64,000 bases of DNA, taken from the NCBI GenBank assembly GCA_027422505.1, contig JAPQWV010000671.1, positions 1 to 64,000 on the forward strand. The letters are read 5' to 3'. Position 1 is the first letter of the stretch; every line of letters begins with the position of its first letter. The notes beneath the pieces are model-generated. The model saw only the letters and a list, made by a program, of their open reading frames with translations. It made no database searches and had not been told where the DNA came from. Made by a program: the position numbers and the translations under genes. The DNA is from Craterostigma plantagineum. Lineage: Eukaryota > Streptophyta > Magnoliopsida > Lamiales > Linderniaceae. Below are positions 35,556 through 47,705 of this stretch, one piece after another.

Positions 35556-36211
35556 CGATATTATACTAGTATTAATTAAATGATGCAAGTGTATAATGTA
35601 TGCTGACAAACAATGGTATCAGACTCCATTGGAGAAAAAATGTAACTATCAAATATTATATTAAAGAAAGTTTATGTTGGTGGTCGACTCGACAGTGTCT
35701 AAGCATGCGTTCCACTACTGCAATAACAACTAACATTTTTGGACGAATAATCCATCATGAAAAGCAATACCAGTTCAGTAATTCAAGTACAATACTTTAT
35801 TGCAACTTCGTACAATAATAAAGGAAAATGAGGTCAAAATATACCAATAATAGCAAAAAAGCAAATAATGAATCTATAATAAGCAATAACCAACGTTAGC
35901 TCCTCCAAGTTCAAATATACCTCTCTCCGCATGCATGAGGCACCATTGAAGGCAAGATTGCTAATGAAGTAAAGAGAAGAAAAGTTGCTGGGAAGTTACT
36001 CAAACCATATAAGCACTGTCATAGTTTCTCTGCCTTAGATATTTCAACTTCTGTTGAAGCTTGCTCAATATATAGCATATATACTTGTGCATGTATCATA
36101 TTTTGGGTGGTACTCTATAGATGTTAGATCGAGAAGATAACAACAGTCGCTGTCGCTTAAATCAATTTTTTACCTCGATAAACTCAGATTCAACTTCGTT
36201 CTGATCTCCCA
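35556..36211. other. Intergenic between convergent GGP and REC-like genes
   Basis: 3' flanks of two genes whose ends face each other. AT-rich, no coding sequence recognised. Confidence 0.45.
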
Positions 36212-39200
36212 TCATTTTGTTGTCTTTTCTTCAGCACTTTTCTCGTCGGCCTCATATTTTGCGGACACAGTATGGTGTTCTTTCTCATTGTCTTCTAACT
36301 TACAAGAACAAGATTTTTTACCAACTTCTTTGTCAGAAGCTTCCGATGTTGACTCATTACATAACTTCTCTGATATCTCTCCCTGTTTGCCTTCTGCCGT
36401 CTCATCATTTGCAATTTCAGAATTTTCAGCTGTGGTAGACTCCGTTAAAACCCCCGAATATCCAATAAATACAATCTGTCCCCCATTTAACTGCATTGGA
36501 AAACCGTTCAGTCCTATCATATACCCATTTGCAGCTATATAACCATTTGGATCAATTGGATACCCACTCGGAACCCACTGTTGACATGGTAAGAAATCAG
36601 CTGTGTGTGGGTTCATTATCATTGGCGGGCTCAATTGACTCTGTTCTCCATCACTCTCGACATTGTGCTCGAAAGATGGCTTGTTTCGTGGACTGCGATT
36701 GTGTCCTGATCTATTGTACCCGCCAGCTAGGCGTGGACCATATGGGACTCTAGCAGTGGCTGAGTGATGAGGCGATCGACTTCTAACATGATTTATGGGA
36801 ACTATAGGAGGTGGTAGGATTCCTCCACTCTCAGTATAAACAGGGATTGGTATGGTGCTGTAAACAGGTATCATCGAAGGGTTAAATGGTGGAGCTGAAG
36901 CAGATAGTTTTTTACTAGGTTCCTTCACTCCATCAGATTCATCCTTCTTTTCGGCATCATCTAGCAACCGATTCCCAAATCCATTGACTTCATTCTCTGA
37001 CTCCCTTGGCAGGGAAACGACGTTTTCTGAGTCATTTCCCTGGAAAAAGGTAATATTTTCTGCAGAATCATCTGCAGATGCAAGCTCACTAGACGCATTC
37101 ACACACTGCATTTGAGATGTTTCATTTCCGTAAACAGATGATTTTGGTACATCTGGGCCGGATTTACCTTCTCTGTCGCCCAAAGTGCTTTCTTCAGAAG
37201 TTTTCACTTCAGCATCACCAACTACAAGGGCCTTTGAGGACATTTCAGAAGTCCCACTACTAACTCCTTGACTTTCCTCATTATTAGACTCATCATCACA
37301 GTCCGCAGAGTTCTTTTGTTCCACATGTTTCTTATGGGTTTGACCTTCCTCGGCAATTTCTCCGTGCGTATCATCAGTAGGAATCTGTTCCACTACGGTC
37401 TTCACGACTGAGCCTGGCTTAGACAGAGCAACCTCTTTGTAAGAGAAAAGCTTGCTCTCTGCTTTACCGCTCACCCCACCAATTACGTCATCTTTCGGGA
37501 TTTCCTGTGAAGCTGGGCTAGCAGGTGCTGACTTGGAATGATTAGATCTGCTTCTAGTGTTAGGTGGCTCAGTAGAGGAAGTTGGATTGTGCCTATAACT
37601 AGGACTCTTGACAAACTTTTTTGGACCCTTTGCGGTTGCAACAGATGCAGCGGGATTTTCACTAATAACCGATTTGGGAGAGGTAAAATTACCAGATTTC
37701 CCGCGGAATCTAGACGAAGAATGAGCTGTGGCATTCAGAGAGTTGGTGTTCAGTTTAGCAAGACTAGGTCTCCTAGAGGCCAAGGTCTTGCGGCCCATTG
37801 AAGAACGTCCCTTAGATGTAGCTTCTTGCCATCCTTCATCGAAAACTCCTCATCCTGTGCTAGGTCGCCGTTTAGATCCATCATAGTGTGTGATAGAAAG
37901 GCATCGATACCCTCCGTTGAGTCCACAGGCTTAGACTCGGTTATCTTATCTAATTCGGATATGTTGTCCTTATCTTTTGGGTTCTTGGCCACAAGGTCAC
38001 TTGGTAAAACTTCATCCCTTTGAATCTCATTAGAAACCGTCTCTGTTGTTAGACCTGCTTTCCCTCTAAACTGCTGCAGCGCAAAGATGGTGTTTTCTCC
38101 ATCAGAAATATTAATCATCTGAGTAAATGAGTTCGGTAGAAAAAAAAATAAAAGAACATATTTAACCTTAGCACGAGCTTGCTTCCTCTGGGCTTCTGTG
38201 GCTTTCATCTCTGCATCAGGGGCTATGTAGTCCAAAAGGTCCGACACGCTAATTTAGGAAAAGCATTGTCACGCTTTCTGGCAAAGCCGAATAAGGGCAA
38301 CAAACACTGTACTGGGACCCACAAATTTTTTTAATACTGTTTTTACGCAGAACTGTACCTCAAGTGGCCTTTGCTGGAGATGGATGCATCTGGTTTTGGT
38401 GTGCCGTTTCGGGCAGCTTCTTGCTGCTCCAGGGTCTTTGACTCGAAATACTCGAGCCACGCAGCTGCGTCCTAAAGAAAATTTCAAAATAAGACAACAG
38501 AAGTGGTTCATTGCAAAATCTAGGAATGTATTACTACTACCTGTGTACGAAGATCGTCCGGTCCAAGTTTAGCCTGCAATATCTGAAGTGTGGTTTGTTC
38601 GTGCTGAACACTCAAAGAATACACCTCCATCAATGACAGAGCAATTGCAATTGCATGATAGCAAGCAGCTGTCTGGTTAACATCAGGAGAAAAACTTAAG
38701 TAAATTTCCAATCCACGAAGTTCTAATTTCTCATGAGTCATATTTTTTGCAGTGCACAGATGTGATATGTCCGCAAAGTAGAAGTAGATTAGATTTACTT
38801 GTATGTGGTCCGCTCCAAGTAGTCTTTGGTTGCACTTGAGAGCCTCATGGAGATATCTAAGTGCAATATGGACATTTCCTAGGCCTTCTTCCATCATAGC
38901 TATGTTAATATAAGTGGCCGCGGTGTTTGGGTGAGACGGTCCACACGTAAGATGCAAGAGATACAACGCCCGGTTGACATACCTACACATACATAAAATA
39001 CAGGTGTGATCTATCAAGGCAGATAAAGATGGCAAAGTCAGTACAGTATACAAGTGCTTCAAAGGAGCAGCTTCGTATGTATCATATTTTAGGCAATGAT
39101 CCTTCCAAAAAGATTCACGAAAATTATACTCATTGTGCTATTTAAGGACCATGCTTAAGCTACTCTGTTAGATAACTATAAAATTAACAATGAAATTTGT

Positions 39201-42200
39201 TATGTGAGTGAAAAAGTATATGGTGTTCGTTCTAATCATGGGAAAGGACATTATAAAAAGCTGTACTTCAGAGCAAGCTCTGTATGTTGGAGCCTGTAAT
39301 AAAAGACAGCTAAATCCCCATAGCTTTTCATTGTGTCCGGGTGATCAAGTCCCAGTTCTCGTTCATTGATATCTAAAGCTTTTTGCTGATAGATGGTGGC
39401 CTGAAACAATTAAACAAATAAAGCAATGATTATCAGACCAGAGGATGGAGAAGAAAACCCTTTTATGCCAGTAAGCAAAGTGAGAGTATGATTTATGTAA
39501 TTAAAAGATATAAAGTGCGACTATTTCTACATAAGGTGTTACCTCTCTTTTCACACATCTTAACATTGACATTTAAGCATTACAAAGCTCTTAATGAAGC
39601 AACACATATCCACCACTCAGAATATAAAAACTCATACCTGGTTAAAATCCCCAGTGTGATATAGCACTACAGCCAACAAACTATACGCTCCAGCAGTCAT
39701 TCGATGATACGGACCACATACAAAGATTAATTTGGAGAGTGCCTGAAAGGAAAAACAAATTAAAATTAACATACTCCCGAGCAAACATTTCTCCAAATAG
39801 AACGGCTGTCATTGTCACAGGACTTCATTACCTTGGTACCATAATTTACAGCATCTTCCAATTTGCCTTTATCCAAGGAAGTTTTAGATGATTCTAAAAG
39901 TGTACGTCCATCAGCAGATGAACAAGTAACATGCTGGGTGAGTTGAAAAACCATTTCGTGACTACCGAATATCCTTCAAAACCAGACTGTTGAGAATATC
40001 TACCGAACACATACCTTATAAACAGGTACCATGCTAACTATGTCAGATTTCTGAAAGGGGAAGGGAGACTCTGTATTATAATATCTGGGGACTAGTTCAA
40101 GTCCAACCTAAAAGACATGGAATTGATTGACCAAAATTAGCGATCTCTTAGCCACAAAGCGCATAGTACTTTAATAGAGTCCGCACCTTATGACAAAGTC
40201 CACGAAGAATAGCAAACTTTCTTATCTCATGGCGTGCTTCATCTTTCCACTGCCAACCAAACCTCTTCATAAGGAAGGTCCCCACCCATTTCCATTTTAA
40301 CTCATTATCATTGTGAGTGTCGGAATTATCACTTTCAGCAGCATTTGGCATCCCTAGCAACAAGTTTAAACATGAAGAAACTGATGAGGCCATAGCAGCA
40401 ATATTATCGACCGCTGTGACAACAGCACGAAGAATGTGCTTGTAAGCTCGAATGACCATCTCATGGATACAGAGGGATTGAATGTGAGGGAGTTTGTCCG
40501 CAAGTTCAACCTGATGAGAACAGGGGTGGGACATAAGAAAAGTTAAGCCATGCTTCCCGAGTTGTTATAAAAAGACATTAATAATCAATCAACCAAATAT
40601 GTTTAAAAGAAGAGAGACAAAATAAAAAGGGAAGAGAAAAAGACATTACCACACGGCCCAAGGAGCACATTTGCAACCCCCTGGTGTGCATAAAATCTGT
40701 CAGAGTTCTCCCATCAACTGGTGAAAGTTCAAGCGACCCAAAATCGGCAACCTAGAAATTATCAAAGTGAAACGAACAGTCAATTAAAGTGGTTCGGAAG
40801 ATATAACGTTCAATTGCGAATAGGGGAAATCACCAGTTTTGGGAGAGCGGTGTCATCATAGTATTTCTGTGCCATTTCAATTAACTCATTAGGTGACTGC
40901 CAATACAAACATGAGTAAAGAAATTATGCCCCAAGACAACCAGATATAAAACATGAACAAAACAATTGTCACAACTAACATGGACAAGAAGCATAAACTT
41001 GTAACATTGACTTTGAACATGAATTTGATGGTGTTACTAAATATAATACTGCACTGAGTCAAATACATAGCTTCAAAGATAACGAACCAACCTTAAGGTG
41101 AAGCCCAGTTTCAGATTCCTTAAGACGCACATACGATGCTTCAGGAATAAAATTTTTCAACAAGATTTCCTTTTCTTCGTCTTGTTTTTCTTGTTCGCTG
41201 TTGTCAGCCTCCAAACTTGTTTTAGCAGGTGATTCCTTTCTAAGATCAACTTTACGAATTTTATCATCTGGCTTCTTCTTAACATCCCTCGGTAATCCGC
41301 CGTGCTTTCCAAGACCCTTTATAGCTGGCTCAACTTTGATATCATCTTTCTTCGCATCGTTTTTCCCACTATTTTGCAGATGTTGCACCCAACAGGCTCC
41401 AAGCTCCCATCTAATGGACTTCGACGGCTTAGATTCCTCTCCCTGCAACTTTTTCAAACTTTCTATCAGCACCTTCCTTACCAAAGTCCTAGCGACACGC
41501 GACTCTTCCAATTCTGCACTCTCCATTCTATGTATTGAGGCAGACGAATTGGGCGTTATTGGCTTGTGCAGTAGCATTCTCAAGCTGGAGATTATGATCA
41601 GAAGAATACAATCATTGATACTATCATGCTTATTATGAAGCAACATCACTACAATACATGTATGGACCTAACCCAGATAACGTGAAAAATCGATGAGAAT
41701 ATTGCTAACAAACCTATTAACATTCAACGCATTTGCTCCTCCATCGAGTTGATCTTCAATTTCGATGTCCTTAGAAACGGAATCCTTGTCCCAGTACACT
41801 GCATCTGACACTTTCACAACCGCCGTGTACCCACAGACTCTAACCACAACTACTCCTAATGTAGAGGTATCCTGTAAAGGGGAAGATAATCTCATCACAG
41901 AAATCAAGAACTTCAAACCTTTGATTCCAAGAAAATAAAGCTAGAGCATTGATAATTTAAAAGGATGAACGAACATGGACAGTTGCACTTTCGTCCGCTG
42001 TTATGCCTTTAAGCAAGTTTCTTTTGGTTAGTTCTTCCACGGACATCCCAAGGACAATGGTCCCATCATTTTTGCTATCCGATTTCACGCCCGCGTTTGG
42101 AATATCTTTCACTACACTGATTAGAAGATCTCCAGCTGTTTCCTCGTGCAACATTGAGTTATTATCCATGAAGTGCAGTTTGTTTTCAGTGATACGCTTT

Positions 42201-44556
42201 ATTGCAGCAACTGCTTTAAATACTGAAACGTCGACGAATAGACTGTGAAGGAGAAAAGCTTTCCTATCTCGAATCTGCCTCTCTTCCCCTGTTTTACATG
42301 GCATTGATGCCAAAATACAGAATTCTTTAGCCCATGGCCTGCTGTCTTGTTTACCATCTCTTCCTTGTCCACCTCCATTTCCACCCCATGTTCCATCCTC
42401 TGTAGGAAGTAAAGGGAATAGAGATGGATTCTCAGCCGCAACAGGCGGAACGAGCCAAGTGTTGGCTCGAAAACCATAGGGTAGATTTCCAAACTATAAG
42501 AGCATTGAAAAAATATTATACTTCAATCGGCTTGTTCTAAAACTCACGGAAGTTGTTGAAATGTAAAAATACTCACCTTATTGTGCTCTATGAAAGCTTT
42601 TACAAGAGCTTTGAAGGCCTGCAAATACAAATCGCCCAACATGAGTCCAGAGTTTGTGTGGAAACAGTCGAAAAGAAGCTACAAGAAAAACTATATTTGG
42701 CCGTCGCCTACCGTTTCAAAATGTCTACTGATCTGCCGCAAAAGAGAGATTAAAGAGTGACACAAGAGTGCATTCCTTCCAGCAGGATAAAACCCGGCTT
42801 TTGAGGCCACAACTGTCGTTGGCTTACCACTGGGAGTCCTCACCTGAATTCAAGTTCGAGAAGGAAACCCAAACAAAAGAAAGCATGAAATAAGAAAGGA
42901 TAAGGAATCAATTCACTAGTTCCGAATAATGAATTATGGAAAAATATCATCAATAAGCTCAAGAAGCTAACGTCAATTTGAAAGAGGTCATCGTCGGTTT
43001 TATCAACAGCGTACGGTCGAGTTGATCTCCTAATGTCTGCAGATATACAAGCAGTTGATCAGTGACAATATATAAAATCTCTTCTTCTTCTCAATCTCAT
43101 CATATATAAGGACTTGGCATCACGAATCTGAAGCTCAGTTATCAATGGTACAGAATTATTAGCACAATCAATCATCGGGTAACCAAGAAATATATATTCA
43201 ACTCTTACGTAGAGCCATAGAGGATCAAAATCAACAAACAGCCGAAAAGAAAGATTTTACTACATTGGATAGGCGGAGTGAGCTGAGAGAAGGAGAAGAA
43301 GTCGTAGAACTGCCCCAGCCTTGGCGGTGGGTATATCAGCGCCGCCGCAGCCTCCGCTTTCTCCGCCGCCGTCTTCTTCCTGCCTGTTGCTGCTTCATGG
43401 TTCGGCGAGGGAGGTGAACCGGCATTCTCTGAAACGGCGTCGGAGTCCGACGAACCCAATTCCTTCTCAGACTGACCCTTTTTCGACCCGCCAAAGAACG
43501 TCGTGCAGGCGACGACGTCTAACAGCCGTCGGATGTGATCAACGGCTAGATCTTCCGTGTACTCCTCTGCAAATCGTAGTTTTTACAGTATAGATTGTAT
43601 AATTAATATCTTACAATTAACGTGCTTATCCTAGTTTCAACGTGTATATTTATAATACATAAATACAATACATACCTTCGACTATAGTTAGGTGGCAAGG
43701 CTTAAGCGAGACAATTTCCAGTAAATCTTTCAACTTTGGCCCTCGCACCTTCCATAGTAAATATCACAGCTTCGATTAAGGCGTGGACAATATTGTACGC
43801 TTCATATTTCATTCGCAAAAATATATATAGTGCACGACTTGTATGTTTCAAACTTGAGGTGACACGTATTTTTTTCAATTTTACCCCAATTCCTTTTTTT
43901 TTTTCTTTTTGGAATTCGGCCCGGGGCCCGAAAGGAAGAGTGAAGTGACCCACTCACTACAACTTCCGAAAGTACCACACTGAAAATGATGACATATACC
44001 TAAATGTTGTTTCTATGTTCTTGCAATAAACATGGTGAATTAAAGTAAAGAAAGAGGAAATGAAATGAGTTTGAGGGATATATAAGAGATTAAAATTAAA
44101 TACCTCATGAGACAGTGAATAGTTTGTCAAATGGCATGTCTCAACGTGAGCAGCAAGCAGCTTCTTCACGTCCAAGATCCTATCCGTGGAGATACCCTAT
44201 TGATAATAAAAATATGAATCTAACATATACAATTGAATGTATATATATAATATATATGTAATCATTACTGCATGTATGTATATAACTATATATATATACA
44301 CACCTTTAGTGTCACTTGTCCGTCGTCTGGAGTTTCCACCGTTATAACTACTACAATCGGCAAAACTGTTAACCCAAAGTAAGAATTGTATGGAGTTACG
44401 AAAATGCTGCTGCAAGAAAACCCTAAAGCAAGCGCGATAATTAAAACGATGATTAGTCATAGTTATATATAGTCGGAGACCTTTCTCTTCTTTCTTCTTC
44501 GTCTTCTTCTCGCCTTTGCCCTTGTGGGGCTTCGTTTTTCCAGCTTTCGGAGCCAT
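36212..44556 (-). CDS. CLU-domain/TPR protein of the REC family (one apparent single-base deletion)
   Basis: Twenty-three exons on the minus strand, from ATG at 44556 ([12 protein letters not shown]) to a stop at 36212, give about 1770 residues after one repair; Arabidopsis REC1 has about 1797. REC proteins, relatives of FRIENDLY/clustered mitochondria, set the share of cell volume occupied by chloroplasts and localise to cytosol and nucleus. A ubiquitin-like N-terminus ([20 protein letters not shown]) precedes the CLU region ([33 protein letters not shown]) and CLU-central ([20 protein letters not shown]). TPR repeats follow (exons 39742-38541: [20 protein letters not shown]). The last exon (38073-36212) is a low-complexity tail with [20 protein letters not shown]. 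The frame changes at 37841-37845, between DEEF and [14 protein letters not shown], needing one base in a run of T. Confidence 0.93.
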
Positions 44557-45451
44557 TTTTATCCCCTTCAACTTTCAGAACGGCAATATATTATTATTAC
44601 AAAAGCTCTCTCTCTCTCTCCCTCTCTAATATATACTACGTTAGCGTTAGCCTATACTATTAGGCTTGCTTTGAGAAAGTAAACTAGTTTTTGCAGGTGG
44701 ATAGATAGCGGAACCTTGAACGAAAAATGGAATGAGAAATAAGGATTATAAGTTGGGGCCATGAAGATTTAGACAGAGTGAGATTGGATAGGATAAGGTG
44801 GTTTGTTTTGTTATATACATATTCCCATTCAACTGAGCGCTGCTGTTAGAAATTTTGTACTTTTTATTATCTAACAATCGAATTCAGACCTCTCATTTCT
44901 CGTCTTCCTCAGCAGTTATCATCTCTCGTTTTTTCTCAAAATTTTCTGAAGTCTGTGGTGGCGCATATGGATTATATAAGCAGCAGCTTATGTAACTTCA
45001 CCAAATATACAATATATTTTGTTTTTCTTTAACTTACCAAGTAAATTTAAATGGTGAAAGACTATGCCATTAAAACTATACGAGTCGGCTTAAAACAAGG
45101 CTCATTAAAACAACTTTAGTTTACTGTCGATTCATTTTAATTCCAATTTACTATTTGGTTCTCATGCCCTTTTGCACGAAAAAAAGGAAGAATTGAATAA
45201 GTGGGAGATATTCATTGATGAAGATGATATTCTATTACCAAAGGCCGAGGGAAGAGGCAGCCAAGAGATAAGTTACCTTTCTTCTCTTCCAATGCCATTA
45301 CCAATGTTTACACTCTAAATTCAGAAACATGTACAAATCATAACATTGATATACAGTCTTAATGAGATCCACCACTTCTCATCATGGTTTTACTAGTCAA
45401 TAATCAATGATGATGTCTTGTTATTACAATATACTCTATCGTACCATGACG
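44557..45451. other. Promoter of REC-like gene and intergenic DNA
   Basis: A CT-rich microsatellite (about 44603-44625) lies in the presumed leader of the REC-like gene. No coding sequence is recognised in the rest. Confidence 0.45.
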
Positions 45452-45916
45452 TCACGCCTGCTGTTCATCATCGTCTTGCTTAGATGATATAAGCAATACA
45501 AGTAAGATACAAAAAGGGACTACAATAAAGGCCGAAGCTTTAATATATTCCTCAGTCTCTCTTGAAATCACTCCAATTCTTGACCAGTCTCCACTATACC
45601 TGGCGATTCAAGAATTACAATTTATTCCTCGAGTGATGTAACAAAAATCTAGTCTTTTTTTTATTTCGACTTACCCTGCATCGATGAACCCTAGAGCAAA
45701 TATACCTACGGCAGATTGTACGAGGAATTTACTCTTTGGAAAGGCGTAATTTCTTGTTCTTCGGCTTGATGGGTGTGCAGAATCAGTGATATTTTTCTTC
45801 GTAGCATATGTACGATGATGGACATTCCTTTTCCTTGCATTATTTCTGTCAATGGAGATCAAGTGAGGAACGTTTTTGCAGTATAAAGATGAACTTGCGA
45901 TTGTGAATATCGACAT
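45452..45916 (-). CDS. Small plastid-type single-pass membrane protein, unknown function
   Basis: Two exons (45916-45675 and 45599-45452) join in phase to 129 residues. The first about 60 residues are rich in S, R, N and K, like a transit peptide. The rest reads AVGIFALGFIDAGYSGDWSR, then IGVISRETEEYIKASA, then a hydrophobic segment FIVVPFCILLVLLI and an acidic tail SKQDDDEQQA. The pattern recalls small conserved plant proteins predicted in the thylakoid or envelope, but I cannot name the family. Intron borders are GTAAGT and CGCCAG. The coding potential rests on the strong continuity across the splice. Confidence 0.7.
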
Positions 45917-46920
45917 CTGTCTTTCTTCTGCGTGTGGCCACTGAGAAAAAAAGTCTTATCTTTACTTCATGTTTCTTTTTTGCTTATTTATTTAAAATTA
46001 ATTTCGGCCACAGATGATGTAGGCAACCAAAATGAAATAAAAAGAGGCTCTCGAAAAATGGTTTGCTGCTCATACACGCCTTTCACTTCTCATCTCTTGT
46101 CATCATATCTGATTTTGCCATGGCTTTGGTACCTACTAATGATGAATAGTTTCATCCCCAATGTGCATTCAAGAGACTGGTTTTGGGGTGGGAGAAGGGA
46201 CTTAGGGCTTTAGGTTGAACCAAATTCACTTTGGGAATTAATGGATGTTTATATCATCATGGAAGAGCCATGGACATATGTGAGATAGGCTACTTCAGTA
46301 TATGCTACAAATACAGAGGAACCATGAGCTCATTGTATCTCTTATTACGGGGAAGATAGGCCATTTGTGCTCATTTACTGAGGGAGGAAGACATCTAATC
46401 TCTAGCCACACCGAAACAGAGCTTATCTATTCAACTCTAATGGCAAGAACTCATGAGATCAAAACTGTTAAGCTCTGTCCTTAATGTGTCTCTGTCTCCC
46501 TTCAGGAAAATAGTCAAGAAGATAAGGTGTCAAGAGCATCAGAGTAACATTCGATGCTTCATTGGAGTTAAGATTGTATTGATGAATTACAGTTCTTGAG
46601 AAAAGAACAGTGTACGACGATTGAATGGTTATTATTGAAGTGCAAGTGGAATAATAATTAATTGTGTTATGTCCGAGTCCTTTATGGCATACAAAGCACG
46701 TGTCGATTTTATCCACCAATATTACAGCCCATAATAATCTGTCCTATCCTACGTCGGCATGTTCATACATTCATGATGTGATTACGAAATTACCCCCAAA
46801 TGATCATCACATTATATGATAAGATGGTGAATTAATTAAGGCAAGATTATTTTCTCTTTCTTTTTTAGTAGATTGATTCTCGTGTGATTATAGCATGCGT
46901 TTACAGTTAATGTAAATGTA
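45917..46920. other. Intergenic sequence
   Basis: No gene recognised. Open frames at 45932-46213 and 46302-46484 show no family features. Confidence 0.4.
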
Positions 46921-47347
46921 TAATTTTATGGGACACTTTCACTTAAATCATTATTTGCAAACTTTCTGTCACTTAACTTCATAGTCAGAGAAATATATCA
47001 CTTAACTCGGTATTTACCGGTGCTATATTTCTAAGTCACGCTGTACCTTTCTATGTTTGTACTGTGTACCATAATACGTTGATATAGTTACCTAAATGTG
47101 TTGTTACAGCGTACCTATTTTTTTCAGATATGTACTCGATCCGCCGCATGTACACCATACAAACACATTTAGGTGCAATATATCAACATCTTGTGGTACA
47201 CAATACAAACATAGAAAGTACATCGTGATTGAAGAAACTGGCACAAACAGTAAATTGAGGAGTTAATGATATATTTTTCTGACAAGGGAGTTATGTGATA
47301 TGAAGTTTGCCTAATAGGGATTTAAGCGAAGTTTCACCTAATTTTAT
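46921..47347. mobile_element. Second fold-back MITE with 9-bp target duplication
   Basis: The body is 46930-47338 (409 bp), flanked by the direct repeat TAATTTTAT at 46921-46929 and 47339-47347. The left end GGGACACTTTCACTTAAATC pairs with the inverted right end GGTGAAACTTCGCTTAAATC. The arms stay complementary for most of their length (CTTTCTATGTTTGT with ACAAACATAGAAAG; CCTAAATGTGTTGT with ACAAACACATTTAGG). A 9-bp duplication suggests a MULE-derived fold-back element unrelated in sequence to the one at 10206. Confidence 0.82.
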
Positions 47348-47705
47348 TTGTGAACTATTAGGCCATTTCGTAAGGGCAATATGGTCATAATCCAACACCT
47401 GGAGAACATATATATAGATATATATATAGGCCTCGTATGGAATCTGATTTCCTTTTCCTAAGTTTCATCGAAGGACTGCGATTATTCGTCCCTCTCTTCT
47501 CGCAATCCACGGAATTTTTTCTTTTGTTTTTTGAAGTTTGAAAAACTATCGGATCACGATTTCGTGGGGGGTTTTGAGGAGAAGGGATATTTAATTTGAC
47601 CTAATATTGAAATTCCCGATTGAGGAGATCAGGAATTTCAATATCGTAGAAGCACCGGTCAAAAATTTTACGTTCGTCGGCGTTGTAAATTGATGGTTTT
47701 GGTTC

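Noticed and set aside
45932..46213. 93-codon plus-strand open frame
   Set aside because: No homology features, no supporting splice or promoter signals; treated as random.
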